NCBI GenBank assembly: GCA_023250175.1
Contig: JAHFBD010000013.1
Coordinates: 2,086 to 18,941, forward strand
Direction: 5' to 3'
DNA length: 16,856 nucleotides
From: Candidatus Melainabacteria bacterium
Lineage (GTDB): Bacteria > Cyanobacteriota > Vampirovibrionia > 2-02-FULL-35-15
Shown one piece after another: positions 1 through 9,230 of this stretch (its first letter is position 1; every line of letters starts with the position of its first letter). The position numbers were made by a program, and so were the translations under genes. The notes under the pieces were generated by a model. That model saw only the letters and a program-made list of their open reading frames with translations, was not told the DNA's origin and made no database searches.

Positions 1-3000
1 TACTACATCAAAGGAATTTGAAGAAGGTATTTGTATTTGCACCGTTTCTAATGACTTGTTTGTAATGAAATTGTCAACAGGGTCTAAAATCTTTAATTGA
101 TTTATTTCTAAACCATTTGTTGAAATTATTGGACTCTTAAATAAGAACTCTTTTTCAGGATTTTCTTTAATTTTAATTTTTAAGGTAGGATAAAATTCAC
201 CTTTATGTGTATAAGCATGTGTAAATGTTTTTTGTTTTAATTCATTTAATGCAGCAACTTCTGAGTCAAGTGTTGATATATTTCCAAATTCTTTGTTGGA
301 GCTATCCCCATAGTCAAACGAATAGTTTGTAACTGTAGAGTTCTTAGCAAAGCTTTTGTCACTTATCATAAAGCTTATAGTTAATAAATCTGCGCTAATG
401 ATTTTCTCTGGAATTATATCAAGTGCTATAAACTCTGGTTTGTCTATGATAGAGATTGTACCGGCTTTACTTGTCCAGCTTTCTGAGTAACCATTTGACC
501 AAATTGCAGTTGTAGTTAATTCAGGATGGTAGTCTATTCTATCGTTAGCAGTTTTCTTTATATAAGTGTGTGTAGGATTTATTTCATTTGAGGTTTGTCC
601 ATCTCCAAAATCCCATAAATATCCTATTCTTCCTGGGATTTCATTGTTTCTAACTTGAGTTAGTGAGTGAAACTTAATTGTTACAATACCATTTTCATTG
701 TATTCAAAAGTAGGGTTGGTGGATCTATCAAATGTTGCATGTGTAAGTAATTTTTGGTTTGGTAAGGTTACCTGTATAGTTTCACTTTGAGTGTTGTCTG
801 AATTACCCGCTTTATCAAAAACAGTAAGTTTTGCATAATAGGTACCAGGATTAGTGATGGTGCCAGTTATAAAAGTTTTTCCATTGTTTAATACTTGATT
901 GTTTAAGATAGATAAATCTTCTTTGTTTATAATTTGATTTAATTCGCCATCTTTATATTTGAATAATTCCCAAACATTCTTTTCTGATAGTGTTTTATCA
1001 ATGGCTCCGGTAAAATCACTTAGCTCATCATTAGGATCAAAACTGTTATCTGTGAAATTTATTTTAGAAGGTGCTTCGGATGAATAATTGTTACTTTCTG
1101 TATTTGCTTTTGCTATAGCTGCAGGTGGAAGATCTTTATAAACATAAACTATTTCTGGGTTGCTTCTCCCAAGAACAACCCCATCTTTTATAGCGATTGC
1201 TGTAATTTCAAAGATTTTAAATTTTGTATTTTGTTCAAGTTTGTAATTATGTTTTTCAGTAATTGATTTTCCTTCATAATTAAAGCTTTTTTCTGAATCC
1301 CCATAGTCTAATATGATTTTTATGTCTGAGTCTTTACTTATATTTCCTTTTAAGTCACTGTTTATAGAAAGTTCTTGATTTTCTTGTATGAAATTTATGT
1401 CATTAACCATGTAGCAGTTGTTTATAGTAAGAGATGGCGAAACATTATCAGTGATTATAAATGATGAATAATGTGTCTTTGGTATTTTACTTAGTCTTGA
1501 ATTGAAATCATTTTCATCTTTAATATTTTTGTTTATAAGATTGTCCAGTAATTGTTTTGTTTGTAAGTCAGAATAATCATTTGTGGTTGTATTAGGATTC
1601 ATCCTTTCAATAAGAGCAAGTACATGATATTGACCTTTTGGTAAGTCATAAGCCAATGTAAAGGAGGTATTAAATGTAGATATCTTCCCGATTCCATAGG
1701 GATTGATTATTATGTTTCCATCTTTATCTAAAAAATCAATTTGGCTTGTCCTTTGTATTGTAGAGGTTTCTTTTGGCTCAATAAATACATCTAATTTTCC
1801 ATAAGGTCCATTAAGGCTATTTGAAATAAAGTTATATTTTGTATTTAATTTTGATATTTGAGGTTCTGACTTTAAACCAATAGCATAAAAATCAGACTGT
1901 TTTTCGTTTTGATTGTTTGCTACTGCAATATTTATGTATAGTTGTTCTGGTAATACTTCTAAATCAGGAGGTAATGTAACTTTAATTTTATTGTTATTGA
2001 TTTGTATTGTATTTAATTGCTTGTTTTTATAAATTATTGTTGGGTTTAAACCAAAATCTTTTCCAGATATTGTAAGAGTTCTATCATTTTTATTTGACTT
2101 TGATATGGCTTGTGGCTCTATAGAAGTAATTAATGGTTTTGTGTTTGAAGAAAAATTTAGTTTAACCTTATCTAATGTAAATATTGTTTGCCCAGAAATG
2201 TCAGGTAGTAGAAGCTTGATGGTGTGGGCACCACTTTCTAGCGTACCCAGACTTACTTTCCAGCTTTGATTTTCAGTACAGGTAGAGTTTGTGTTTAACA
2301 TTAAACATTTTTGATTGTTAATTAGTGATGTGATGAGTTTGTTATTGTGATAAAGATTAATACTTGGAAAAGTATCATTGTGTATTAATGAACCAATAAT
2401 TTCCAGATTTAAAGTACTGTCATGAGATGCTGTAAATGGAATAGTTAATGAACCGGCTTCTTTGAAGATAGTTGTATTGTTAGATATATAAACATTACCA
2501 CCATCACGTTGTAAAACAAGATCATCACCAGAGATTGTAGTGCTGTAATCATTGTAAGTCTCAAAAGTGAAATATCTTTGATTGGTTGTTCTGGATAAGA
2601 TTTCCAATTCTTTTAAATTTGATTCAACGAATTGACGATTTATATCTAATGATTTTTGTGTTTTAATTTTTATTCTTTTACTGTTTGTCGTAAACCAGGC
2701 TGGAACAAAAGCTTGCAGGGTGTTGTTGTCTATGTATTTTGTTTCTAGTTTTTCTGTATCCCAAATAACAGTAGTTTGTGGATTAAACATACTTCCGTTA
2801 ATTGTTAACACTAATGCTCCTTGTCCTTGTGTAATTTGAGTTGGGCTTATGTTGTCAATTTGCGGAGCATATTTTTCTTGTGGTTCATTAGGACTAAAAT
2901 CACCTTGATCTAGTGAATATGTTTTTGCTTCCCCGATTTGGTTGCCTGAATTATCTATAGCACTAAGTGAAATAGATGGTTGATTGATTTTTGCTAATGA

Positions 3001-6000
3001 TTCGTCAAATATTGAACAGTCTCTTCCTGGGGCGCAAGCAATGGATAGATACTGTTGAACTTCTGGGGAGCCTTGATTTGCTATTGTTCCGGAAAGATTG
3101 ATACTAATGCTACTAAAGTTTTTTTCTGTACTTGGTAGACTTCCCATAACACCAATATTTATATATGGTGTATTTGTAGAAGTAGTCATAATAACTGAAA
3201 TGCTTGGACTTATTGTATTTATGATGTTATTTGTTTGCGGTGCTCCAAATACAGAAGGTGTTCCAATTTGTTTAATTGTTGTATATTGCTTTTCATTTAC
3301 AGCTATTGTTTTATTTAATTTAGTGAGTTCTTTTTTTGAAAGCAAGGGTTGATTTAATGTAGGGTCATTGGTAAATTTACTAGCTGCAACAATTTGTATA
3401 AGATTTTTTGTCTCAGTTAATTCTTTTACTAGATCAGGATTATGTTCTTCATTTGTTTCATTACCTTCTATAAGTGTTGAAGTTGTCTTTGAATCTATAT
3501 TTGTTATTGTTATTTCACTTGAGATTAGCTTGTCTGAATTAGCTTGCCCTATCCAATTATTAGCTTTATCTTTTGCAAAAAGTAAAAGTTTGTATTTCCC
3601 AGATTTTATATGTTCTGGTATTAATACTGCTTTTGTGTAATCAAGGCTAGACATGAAGTCATTGATTTTATTGTTACCAGGTGCTTCTTCAATTACTTCA
3701 ATTAAAGTAGAGTTGTTTGTATCGATTAGTTTATATCCCACAGTTTCAATACCAATATCATCTGTAATATGTGCATTAAAAAATAAACTTTCATTGGCTT
3801 TGAGAGAAGGGTTTTCAATAGAAAGAGTGATTTGTGGTGGAGTTGTATCGTTTGGCTTTTCCTCATCTTTACTGAAACTAATTCCATTGAGAGAGTCACT
3901 GCTGTTAATTGTTTGTAGTTTATATAATCTTTCTTTAATTTCTTGTGAATCTAAGATTTTATTTATTCTTTGTTTAAGATATTCTTCTTCTGTAGTGATT
4001 TTGATGATATTTGTTAGTGCACTACTTGTAAAACCTTTATTGTCTTGAATCGTTAGTTTTGCATTGTAGGTTCCTTGCCTTGTGTAAGTATGTGTGGGAT
4101 TGATTTCATTTGAGGTTGCACCATCTCCAAAGTCCCAAAGATATGAAATTATTTCACCATTTGGTTTTGGATCGTATGAGCCACTAGCATCAAAGGTGAT
4201 AGTGGATTTATTGGGTATAATTTTTGCAATTGCTATGGGAGCTTGATTGGGGCTTATGGTAATAGTTTCCCCATTTATTTTTGTTATTCTATTATCTTCT
4301 GTTTTTATTTTTAATATAGGAGTATATTGTCCTGGTGTAGTAAATGTATATGAGAAATCTTCATTGAATTGATTTACTAACTGATTGTTTATAATATCTG
4401 ATATATCAGTTAAGTTATTATTCCTGTCAATTTCTTGAACAATCCATGACCATTCATATAAAAGCATTTGATTCTTTTGAGGGTCATAGCTGTCTTTCCC
4501 AGAGAGTTTAATTTTTGCTTCATTTGATATTCCAAGCTTAAGAGGCTCAAGGATTGATATAACACCAACAGGTCCATTGTTTTCGCTAACCAAAACAGTT
4601 TTTGTATTTATTTTTTTTATTCTTTCATCTTTTGTTTTAACTGTAAGTGTAGGTAAGTAAGCGCCAGGTGTTTTATAAGTGTGTGTTGGATTTGTTTCTG
4701 TATTAGAGGTGCTACCATCTCCAAAATCCCACTGTAAGGCTACTGTACTTCCATCAAAATCTCTTGTTCCGTTTGAGTTAAATTGGACTACTAATGGAGC
4801 ATTGCCACTTGTCTTATCGACACGAGCACTTGCTAATGGGTCTGGTTTTAAAACTGTAATTTTTTCAGTAGTTTCAGAACTCTTTTCTCTATCATCAGTT
4901 ATGCTAAGGCTTATGTTAAATATCCCAGCTTTTGTCAACTCAAGGTTAAACTCTTTTTCTTCACTAATGATAGGTTGTTCACTTTTATCTTGAGATTCTA
5001 TTTTCCATCGGTATTTTAAGATTGCTCCGTCAGGGTCATAACTTTCTTTAGCTGAAAGATGTGTTGTAAATTTTGTAATAAAATCCTCAGCTTCTTGTAT
5101 AGATTTTAAATATCCTATATTTTGTGAAATGGTTATTTTTGATACCGGTGGTATATTAGGTCCTAAGTAAGTTATTGGTCCTAAGTATTTAACAGATGAA
5201 GCACCAAAAGAATCTGTAACTGTTAGTTTTGGTATGTAAGTCCCTTTATTTATATATTTATGAGTTAATGTTTTTTCTTTTGATTTTGTCCCATCCCCAA
5301 GTTCCCATTCATATGTAATAGGATCACTCTCAGGATCTTGTGATTGTTCTGCATTAAATGTGGTTTCTAAAAAATCTTCATTTTCATGCAGGGTGTAAAT
5401 AGCTTCTGCTATTGGAGATTCATTTTTATCTCGAATATCAATTTCTTGTGTTGCAGTATTTTTTCTACCATAAGCATTATTGACAGCTAATGTTACAGTA
5501 TACTTTCCTGGTTTTGTATATTTGTGTTTTGTTAGTGGTAAGGTAAGGTCTTCATTTTCATTGTTTGTATTGTCTTCATTATCTCCAAAATCCCATAAAT
5601 AGCTTGAAGGTTGTCCAGTATATTTTTCTAGAATATCGGTAGAATCTTTTCCGTTAAAGATTACTACTTGTGGTACTACTCCGAGTGATGGGCTTGCATT
5701 GATTTTTGCAGTTGGCATAGGTTCAATTACCATTACATTAAAACTTTTACTTGTGCTTCCTTGTGGCGGAGGATTGTTTACAAAAAGCTCAAAAGAATTT
5801 TCTTTATCTAAGAAATCTTCTGGAATAGTAGCATTGAGTTCATTTTGTGAAATATATTTTGTCTGAATCTTTAATGTTCCTATTGAAGCGACAGAGTTTT
5901 TCACAAAATTATTTCCTGTTATTATTACATTGATTAACTTTCTTTCTTTTAGTACTGGTAATAAATTAGGTGAAACTAGTTCTAAAACAGGGATTCCATT

Positions 6001-6438
6001 ATATGTTTTATAAGAGATGTTTTGGCTTGTTAACTTAAAAAGTTCTTTATTATATGTGTTTAATGAATAGCTGACTAGTTTAGAAGATAGTGTAGTTGTC
6101 TTATTTAAAGTATTAAGTGAAAAACTGACAGGGAGTGATGATATTTCTACATTTGTTGTAGGTAAAATTGAAGTATTGAAACTTATTGGTAAAGAAGTTA
6201 AAGTTTTTAAATTGTTAAAACTCTCGATTTTATAACTTATTGATGTGGAGTCTAGAAAAATAACAGAGGGAATGAAAGTGCTTGAAATGCTTACAGGTCG
6301 AGAATTTAATTGAACTAGATCAAAATTATCTTTTTGAATAATCTCCTCTGCGCTTACAAAGATAAATAAATTAAACAATAAAATAAAACATAAAAATGTA
6401 TAAAGAGTTTTATTTGTATTTTTAAATAGAGTCAACAC
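1..6438 (-). CDS. Giant secreted PKD/IPT-repeat surface protein (3' end beyond window)
   Basis: One uninterrupted frame of 2146 codons runs off the left edge, so the C-terminus and any anchoring or sorting domain are unseen. The start is GTG at 6438 (TTG at 6435 is possible), chosen for GGAG five bases upstream. Residues 11-30 are a hydrophobic signal segment ending VSA-EE. Residues 48-150 hold degenerate repeats of about 19 aa. An IPT/TIG-like domain follows (about 150-240), then six tandem PKD or PKD-like domains (about 242-815). Of these, 281-286, 570-574 and 769-773 carry the WDFGD signature and 380-383 the variant LGDG. An Ig-like stretch lies near 868-985, IPT/TIG domains at about 1191-1260 and 1433-1511, a jelly-roll-like domain at about 1286-1428, and further PKD or PKD-like units at about 1700, 1790-1890, 1941-1960 and 2040-2100. 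These folds usually mediate adhesion or act as spacers in extracellular proteins; no enzyme motif is visible. It sits 29 bp after the NHL-protein gene, probably co-transcribed. Role inferred: surface adhesin or scaffold. Confidence 0.85.
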   Translation of the reverse strand, partial: MLTLFKNTNKTLYTFLCFILLFNLFIFVSAEEIIQKDNFDLVQLNSRPVSISSTFIPSVIFLDSTSISYKIESFNNLKTLTSLPISFNTSILPTTNVEISSLPVSFSLNTLNKTTTLSSKLVSYSLNTYNKELFKLTSQNISYKTYNGIPVLELVSPNLLPVLKERKLINVIITGNNFVKNSVASIGTLKIQTKYISQNELNATIPEDFLDKENSFELFVNNPPPQGSTSKSFNVMVIEPMPTAKINASPSLGVVPQVVIFNGKDSTDILEKYTGQPSSYLWDFGDNEDNTNNENEDLTLPLTKHKYTKPGKYTVTLAVNNAYGRKNTATQEIDIRDKNESPIAEAIYTLHENEDFLETTFNAEQSQDPESDPITYEWELGDGTKSKEKTLTHKYINKGTYIPKLTVTDSFGASSVKYLGPITYLGPNIPPVSKITISQNIGYLKSIQEAEDFITKFTTHLSAKESYDPDGAILKYRWKIESQDKSEQPIISEEKEFNLELTKAGIFNISLSITDDREKSSETTEKITVLKPDPLASARVDKTSGNAPLVVQFNSNGTRDFDGSTVALQWDFGDGSTSNTETNPTHTYKTPGAYLPTLTVKTKDERIKKINTKTVLVSENNGPVGVISILEPLKLGISNEAKIKLSGKDSYDPQKNQMLLYEWSWIVQEIDRNNNLTDISDIINNQLVNQFNEDFSYTFTTPGQYTPILKIKTEDNRITKINGETITISPNQAPIAIAKIIPNKSTITFDASGSYDPKPNGEIISYLWDFGDGATSNEINPTHTYTRQGTYNAKLTIQDNKGFTSSALTNIIKITTEEEYLKQRINKILDSQEIKERLYKLQTINSSDSLNGISFSKDEEKPNDTTPPQITLSIENPSLKANESLFFNAHITDDIGIETVGYKLIDTNNSTLIEVIEEAPGNNKINDFMSSLDYTKAVLIPEHIKSGKYKLLLFAKDKANNWIGQANSDKLISSEITITNIDSKTTSTLIEGNETNEEHNPDLVKELTETKNLIQIVAASKFTNDPTLNQPLLSKKELTKLNKTIAVNEKQYTTIKQIGTPSVFGAPQTNNIINTISPSISVIMTTSTNTPYINIGVMGSLPSTEKNFSSISINLSGTIANQGSPEVQQYLSIACAPGRDCSIFDESLAKINQPSISLSAIDNSGNQIGEAKTYSLDQGDFSPNEPQEKYAPQIDNISPTQITQGQGALVLTINGSMFNPQTTVIWDTEKLETKYIDNNTLQAFVPAWFTTNSKRIKIKTQKSLDINRQFVESNLKELEILSRTTNQRYFTFETYNDYSTTISGDDLVLQRDGGNVYISNNTTIFKEAGSLTIPFTASHDSTLNLEIIGSLIHNDTFPSINLYHNNKLITSLINNQKCLMLNTNSTCTENQSWKVSLGTLESGAHTIKLLLPDISGQTIFTLDKVKLNFSSNTKPLITSIEPQAISKSNKNDRTLTISGKDFGLNPTIIYKNKQLNTIQINNNKIKVTLPPDLEVLPEQLYINIAVANNQNEKQSDFYAIGLKSEPQISKLNTKYNFISNSLNGPYGKLDVFIEPKETSTIQRTSQIDFLDKDGNIIINPYGIGKISTFNTSFTLAYDLPKGQYHVLALIERMNPNTTTNDYSDLQTKQLLDNLINKNIKDENDFNSRLSKIPKTHYSSFIITDNVSPSLTINNCYMVNDINFIQENQELSINSDLKGNISKDSDIKIILDYGDSEKSFNYEGKSITEKHNYKLEQNTKFKIFEITAIAIKDGVVLGRSNPEIVYVYKDLPPAAIAKANTESNNYSSEAPSKINFTDNSFDPNDELSDFTGAIDKTLSEKNVWELFKYKDGELNQIINKEDLSILNNQVLNNGKTFITGTITNPGTYYAKLTVFDKAGNSDNTQSETIQVTLPNQKLLTHATFDRSTNPTFEYNENGIVTIKFHSLTQVRNNEIPGRIGYLWDFGDGQTSNEINPTHTYIKKTANDRIDYHPELTTTAIWSNGYSESWTSKAGTISIIDKPEFIALDIIPEKIISADLLTISFMISDKSFAKNSTVTNYSFDYGDSSNKEFGNISTLDSEVAALNELKQKTFTHAYTHKGEFYPTLKIKIKENPEKEFLFKSPIISTNGLEINQLKILDPVDNFITNKSLETVQIQIPSSNSFDVV

Positions 6439-6467
6439 GTCTTCTCCACTCAAGCAGTAAAGTCTTT

Positions 6468-8801
6468 TTATTGAATAGCTTCTAAGCGTGCTCCCCAGGT
6501 ATATATTTTTTGATTATTTGTGTAATTTAATCCACCAATAAAAAGAGCTTTATTGTAAGAATCAAGGTTTATATTGCTGGTGACTGAAAACTTTTGCCAT
6601 GCTGGTGTTACGGTGGCAATGCTATAGGAAAATAATGAAAGATTTCCGAATTGATTTGTTGCAAGATATGTCGGGTAATTGCAGCCTACCCAGCTTGACC
6701 AATAGTTTTGCTGGTTACGATTTAAATCTGGGCATGCAGGACCAATACCAATAGGCACACTTATATTACCAGCATCGCTTCTCATCCATATACTGAAAGT
6801 TACTCGTTTTCCACTATTTCCCTGATTATCTAACCAAAGTGAATTTGGAGTAGAACCAAAACTAACATATGTTGCATCTGTTACTAAGTTATCAGGATCA
6901 ACTCCTGTATTTAGTTTTACTTCGCTAGTGTTTTGATATCTCTGCCAGCCAGTGTTTGCAAAGTTAAATCTTGTAGAAAGAGGTAATAAATTACCGGGAA
7001 GATTAACAGTATCTCTATTTGTTTTATTTATAGGTGGTTCTTGTGGTAGTTGACCAGGTTCAATTTTAGGTGCATTATTTGGCAGGTATACTCCAGGTGC
7101 TGGAATAAATGGATCTGTTTCAGCTTTAATTATTTTAGTTGTGCCCGCTTCAATTTTTATAGGAATTATTGCTTTATTGTTAATTAGTTTATTGTTAGCA
7201 ATCGTTGTATTGGTGTCGGTGTAAAGCAGTTTTATGTTTGTTCCATCTGGAATATTTTGTGTGCTTACCTCAATATTTTGCTCACCTGCATAGGAATAAT
7301 CAAAAGCTAAATCCGGTAAATTTATTTCTCCTTTTGGGTTAACTACTTCTTTATCAGCAATCTTTGTGATTGCAATATTTGCAATTTTGACTTGTTCGGC
7401 AGGTTTCTCATTTCGTTGAATTAAATTTTTGATTTGTATTATTCTGTTTAGCTCTATGATATAAAAATTATTGTATTTATCTACAAGAAGTGCTTGTGGA
7501 TTTTGAAGGGCAATGTTTTTTAATTCCTTTGCTTCCCCAAAATTAAGGGACTCTTTTCCATCTCCAACAACTGTAGTAATAAAACTGTTTTCTTTTAAGA
7601 TTTTTCTAATTCTGTTAGATATGAAATCTGCTAAAAAGAAATCTCCATTTTTATTTTGAATAATAGACCGAACTCCTTTTAAACAAACAAAAGCATTCTT
7701 TGCCGCACCACCATCCCCTATGTCAGAAGCAGATGTATTATTATCACCAATAAACTGCTCTAATGTAAATGTGTCGTTTAGTAGAGTTGTTTTATAGGTT
7801 ATGTAGCTATTATTGCTTGAATCTACTCCAGTTATGTAAAAATTATTTTCATTGTCAAAATTTAATCCAGTTATTGTAAAATTTTGAGCATTATTAAAAT
7901 CAAAATATATTTTAGGATTGTAACCAGCAATTTTACTTGCATCACTTCCTCCAAAATAACTAATAGTATTAGCTCTTAGGTCAAAGCGGAGTATTGCAGC
8001 AGTTTTACTTGTGCCATTATTAAAAGGCCAAATATCAGAGCAAGAGGAAGTTCCATATAAATAGATGTAACCATCGTTGTTGTTGTAAGCAAGACCACTT
8101 AAGCTAAAGCTTACATCATATAAATGCTGACTTATAAATGCTCTTTTAAATTGCTCATTTATATTTAAAACTTCTTGTATATTACCTTCTTTAAGAGATG
8201 CTTTTAAGATTCTTGGATTTTGATTGTTGTTGGTTTCCGAAGAATCTAAAATAAAAATATTTCCATATTTATCAAGGGTAAAATCAATTAATTTGCTAAG
8301 ACTTGAATCTGACAATTTAATAGGATTTTGGTAATTGCTAGTAGCTGTACTTTTAGGCTTACCAATAACTTTATAAACAAGACCACTATCTATATTTATC
8401 TTTCCTATAACTTTTAAAGCAGGATCGAAAAAATAAACATTTTCTTCTAAAGGATCAAGTTGTGCTGATTTGAATCCACCTATATAAGCATCTTCCTTTT
8501 TTACTCCATTTGAATATAAGGTGTAATACTCACCAGTATTAGTTTTTGTAAACAGGGAGGCTTTTGTTGATGATGTTGTTTGGGCACTTGAGGTGTTTTG
8601 TGAAAATATTATAATTAACATTAGTGAAAATGTTAGATGCAAAATATAAGAAGTAAAGTGGAAAACTTCTTTGTCTAACAACTTTCCTCTTATGTTAGAT
8701 AGCGGTAAACTATTAAGCTCTAGGATACTAGTGGGTTTCAATATAGGCTTTAAACTGGATAATTTATAAAATAGACGATTAATACTTGCTTGCATTGACA
8801 T
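6468..8801 (-). CDS. Exported NHL-repeat beta-propeller protein with C-terminal beta-sandwich domain
   Basis: A 777-aa protein. The ATG at 8801 is preceded by AAAGGAG with a 6-base spacer to the start. A hydrophobic stretch at residues 53-68 followed by SSAQ looks like a signal peptide, but its N-region is about 50 residues long. A TTG at 8681 (residue 41), behind GAGG, would give a signal peptide of normal length and is a real alternative start. Residues about 110-460 are NHL-type propeller blades; the clearest, 362-415, begins GDGGAAKNA, continues GDFFLADFISNRIRKI and ends TTVVGDG. A linker with proline-rich stretches spans about 465-600. Residues 605-777 resemble carbohydrate-binding or tail-fibre beta-sandwiches (WLDNQG, IWMRSDAG, TPAWQKFSV). 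NHL propellers generally bind protein, sugar or RNA ligands and this one is extracytoplasmic. It is the first gene of the unit with the giant PKD protein. Ligand unknown. Confidence 0.85.
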   Translation of the reverse strand: MSMQASINRLFYKLSSLKPILKPTSILELNSLPLSNIRGKLLDKEVFHFTSYILHLTFSLMLIIIFSQNTSSAQTTSSTKASLFTKTNTGEYYTLYSNGVKKEDAYIGGFKSAQLDPLEENVYFFDPALKVIGKINIDSGLVYKVIGKPKSTATSNYQNPIKLSDSSLSKLIDFTLDKYGNIFILDSSETNNNQNPRILKASLKEGNIQEVLNINEQFKRAFISQHLYDVSFSLSGLAYNNNDGYIYLYGTSSCSDIWPFNNGTSKTAAILRFDLRANTISYFGGSDASKIAGYNPKIYFDFNNAQNFTITGLNFDNENNFYITGVDSSNNSYITYKTTLLNDTFTLEQFIGDNNTSASDIGDGGAAKNAFVCLKGVRSIIQNKNGDFFLADFISNRIRKILKENSFITTVVGDGKESLNFGEAKELKNIALQNPQALLVDKYNNFYIIELNRIIQIKNLIQRNEKPAEQVKIANIAITKIADKEVVNPKGEINLPDLAFDYSYAGEQNIEVSTQNIPDGTNIKLLYTDTNTTIANNKLINNKAIIPIKIEAGTTKIIKAETDPFIPAPGVYLPNNAPKIEPGQLPQEPPINKTNRDTVNLPGNLLPLSTRFNFANTGWQRYQNTSEVKLNTGVDPDNLVTDATYVSFGSTPNSLWLDNQGNSGKRVTFSIWMRSDAGNISVPIGIGPACPDLNRNQQNYWSSWVGCNYPTYLATNQFGNLSLFSYSIATVTPAWQKFSVTSNINLDSYNKALFIGGLNYTNNQKIYTWGARLEAIQ
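8679..8690 (-). promoter_or_regulatory. Possible internal start site of the NHL-protein gene (GAGG ... TTG)
   Basis: On the minus strand AGAGGAAAG directly precedes an in-frame TTG (8679-8681), with four bases between GAGG and the start. Starting here gives a 737-aa product whose first 34 residues form a conventional signal peptide (short charged N-region, hydrophobic core, SSAQ). The upstream ATG has the stronger ribosome site, so this remains an alternative. Confidence 0.35.
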
Positions 8802-8980
8802 TGGTAGCTCCTTTCATTTGACTTGAGGTTGCAAGTATTCAATCAGGTTAATTACGTTTTGAAAATCCAGGAAATATCTCTGAATCTTTTTTTTAAATTT
8901 ATGAAAAAAGCCAAAATTTGTCTTAAATAGAATTAGATATTTGAGATTAAATTAATTGCACCAGAGACAATTCCTGTGTT

Positions 8981-8997
8981 TGTAACCCATGGTTACA
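8981..8997. promoter_or_regulatory. Operator-like palindrome TGTAACC-cat-GGTTACA
   Basis: A perfect 7-bp inverted repeat with a 3-bp centre, located between divergent genes 180 bp upstream of the NHL/PKD unit and about 290 bp upstream of the small gene. Size and symmetry fit a dimeric repressor or activator site. The spacing GTA-N9-TAC is one base longer than the NtcA consensus GTA-N8-TAC, so I do not assign it to NtcA. Regulator unknown. Confidence 0.4.
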
Positions 8998-9137
8998 CAA
9001 AGCTTTTTATTCTTTTATATTTAAATTATATTTAAAAGTAGCTTACTTTAAGAAATATTTATATTGTTAAAGTGTTGAGAAACTTAAGGTTACAGGACTG
9101 AAATGTAATTACTCAAGGGGTTCTTAAAGCTCATCTT

Positions 9138-9163
9138 AAAAATCGGTTTCTAGGATGATTTTT
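9138..9163. other. Potential stem-loop AAAAATC / GATTTTT
   Basis: Seven-base complementary arms at 9138-9144 and 9157-9163 around a 12-base loop. A competing pairing, TCATC (9131-9135) with GATGA (9154-9158), overlaps it. There is no GC-rich stem, so it is not a convincing terminator. It may simply reflect AT-rich sequence. Confidence 0.2.
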
Positions 9164-9202
9164 ATGAATATTCAGGCAAGGTTTATATCATATTATTCAG
9201 TA

Positions 9203-9230
9203 TTGTATTGTAGATATTTATCTTTATGAT
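9203..9230 (+). promoter_or_regulatory. Sigma70-like promoter for the small unknown gene
   Basis: TTGTAT (9203-9208) and TATGAT (9225-9230) are separated by 16 bp. Transcription would begin near 9237 and leave a leader of about 48 bases before the ATG at 9285, containing the AAGGAGGT ribosome site. The match is reasonable, but AT-rich DNA yields such matches by chance. Confidence 0.45.

Noticed and set aside
3098..4993. Four plus-strand open frames of 84-131 codons (3098-3352, 3368-3640, 3653-4048, 4679-4993)
   Set aside because: They are antisense to the continuous 2146-codon PKD/IPT frame, have no ribosome sites or recognisable domains, and show composition expected from the complement of Ser/Thr/Asn-rich codons.
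8981..8997. NtcA binding site
   Set aside because: The NtcA consensus is GTA-N8-TAC; here the spacing is N9 and no suitable -10 is positioned downstream.
9164..9229. 21-residue ORF (begins MNIQARF) in the divergent intergenic region
   Set aside because: It overlaps the best promoter of the downstream gene, has only a poor AGGA upstream and no recognisable sequence.
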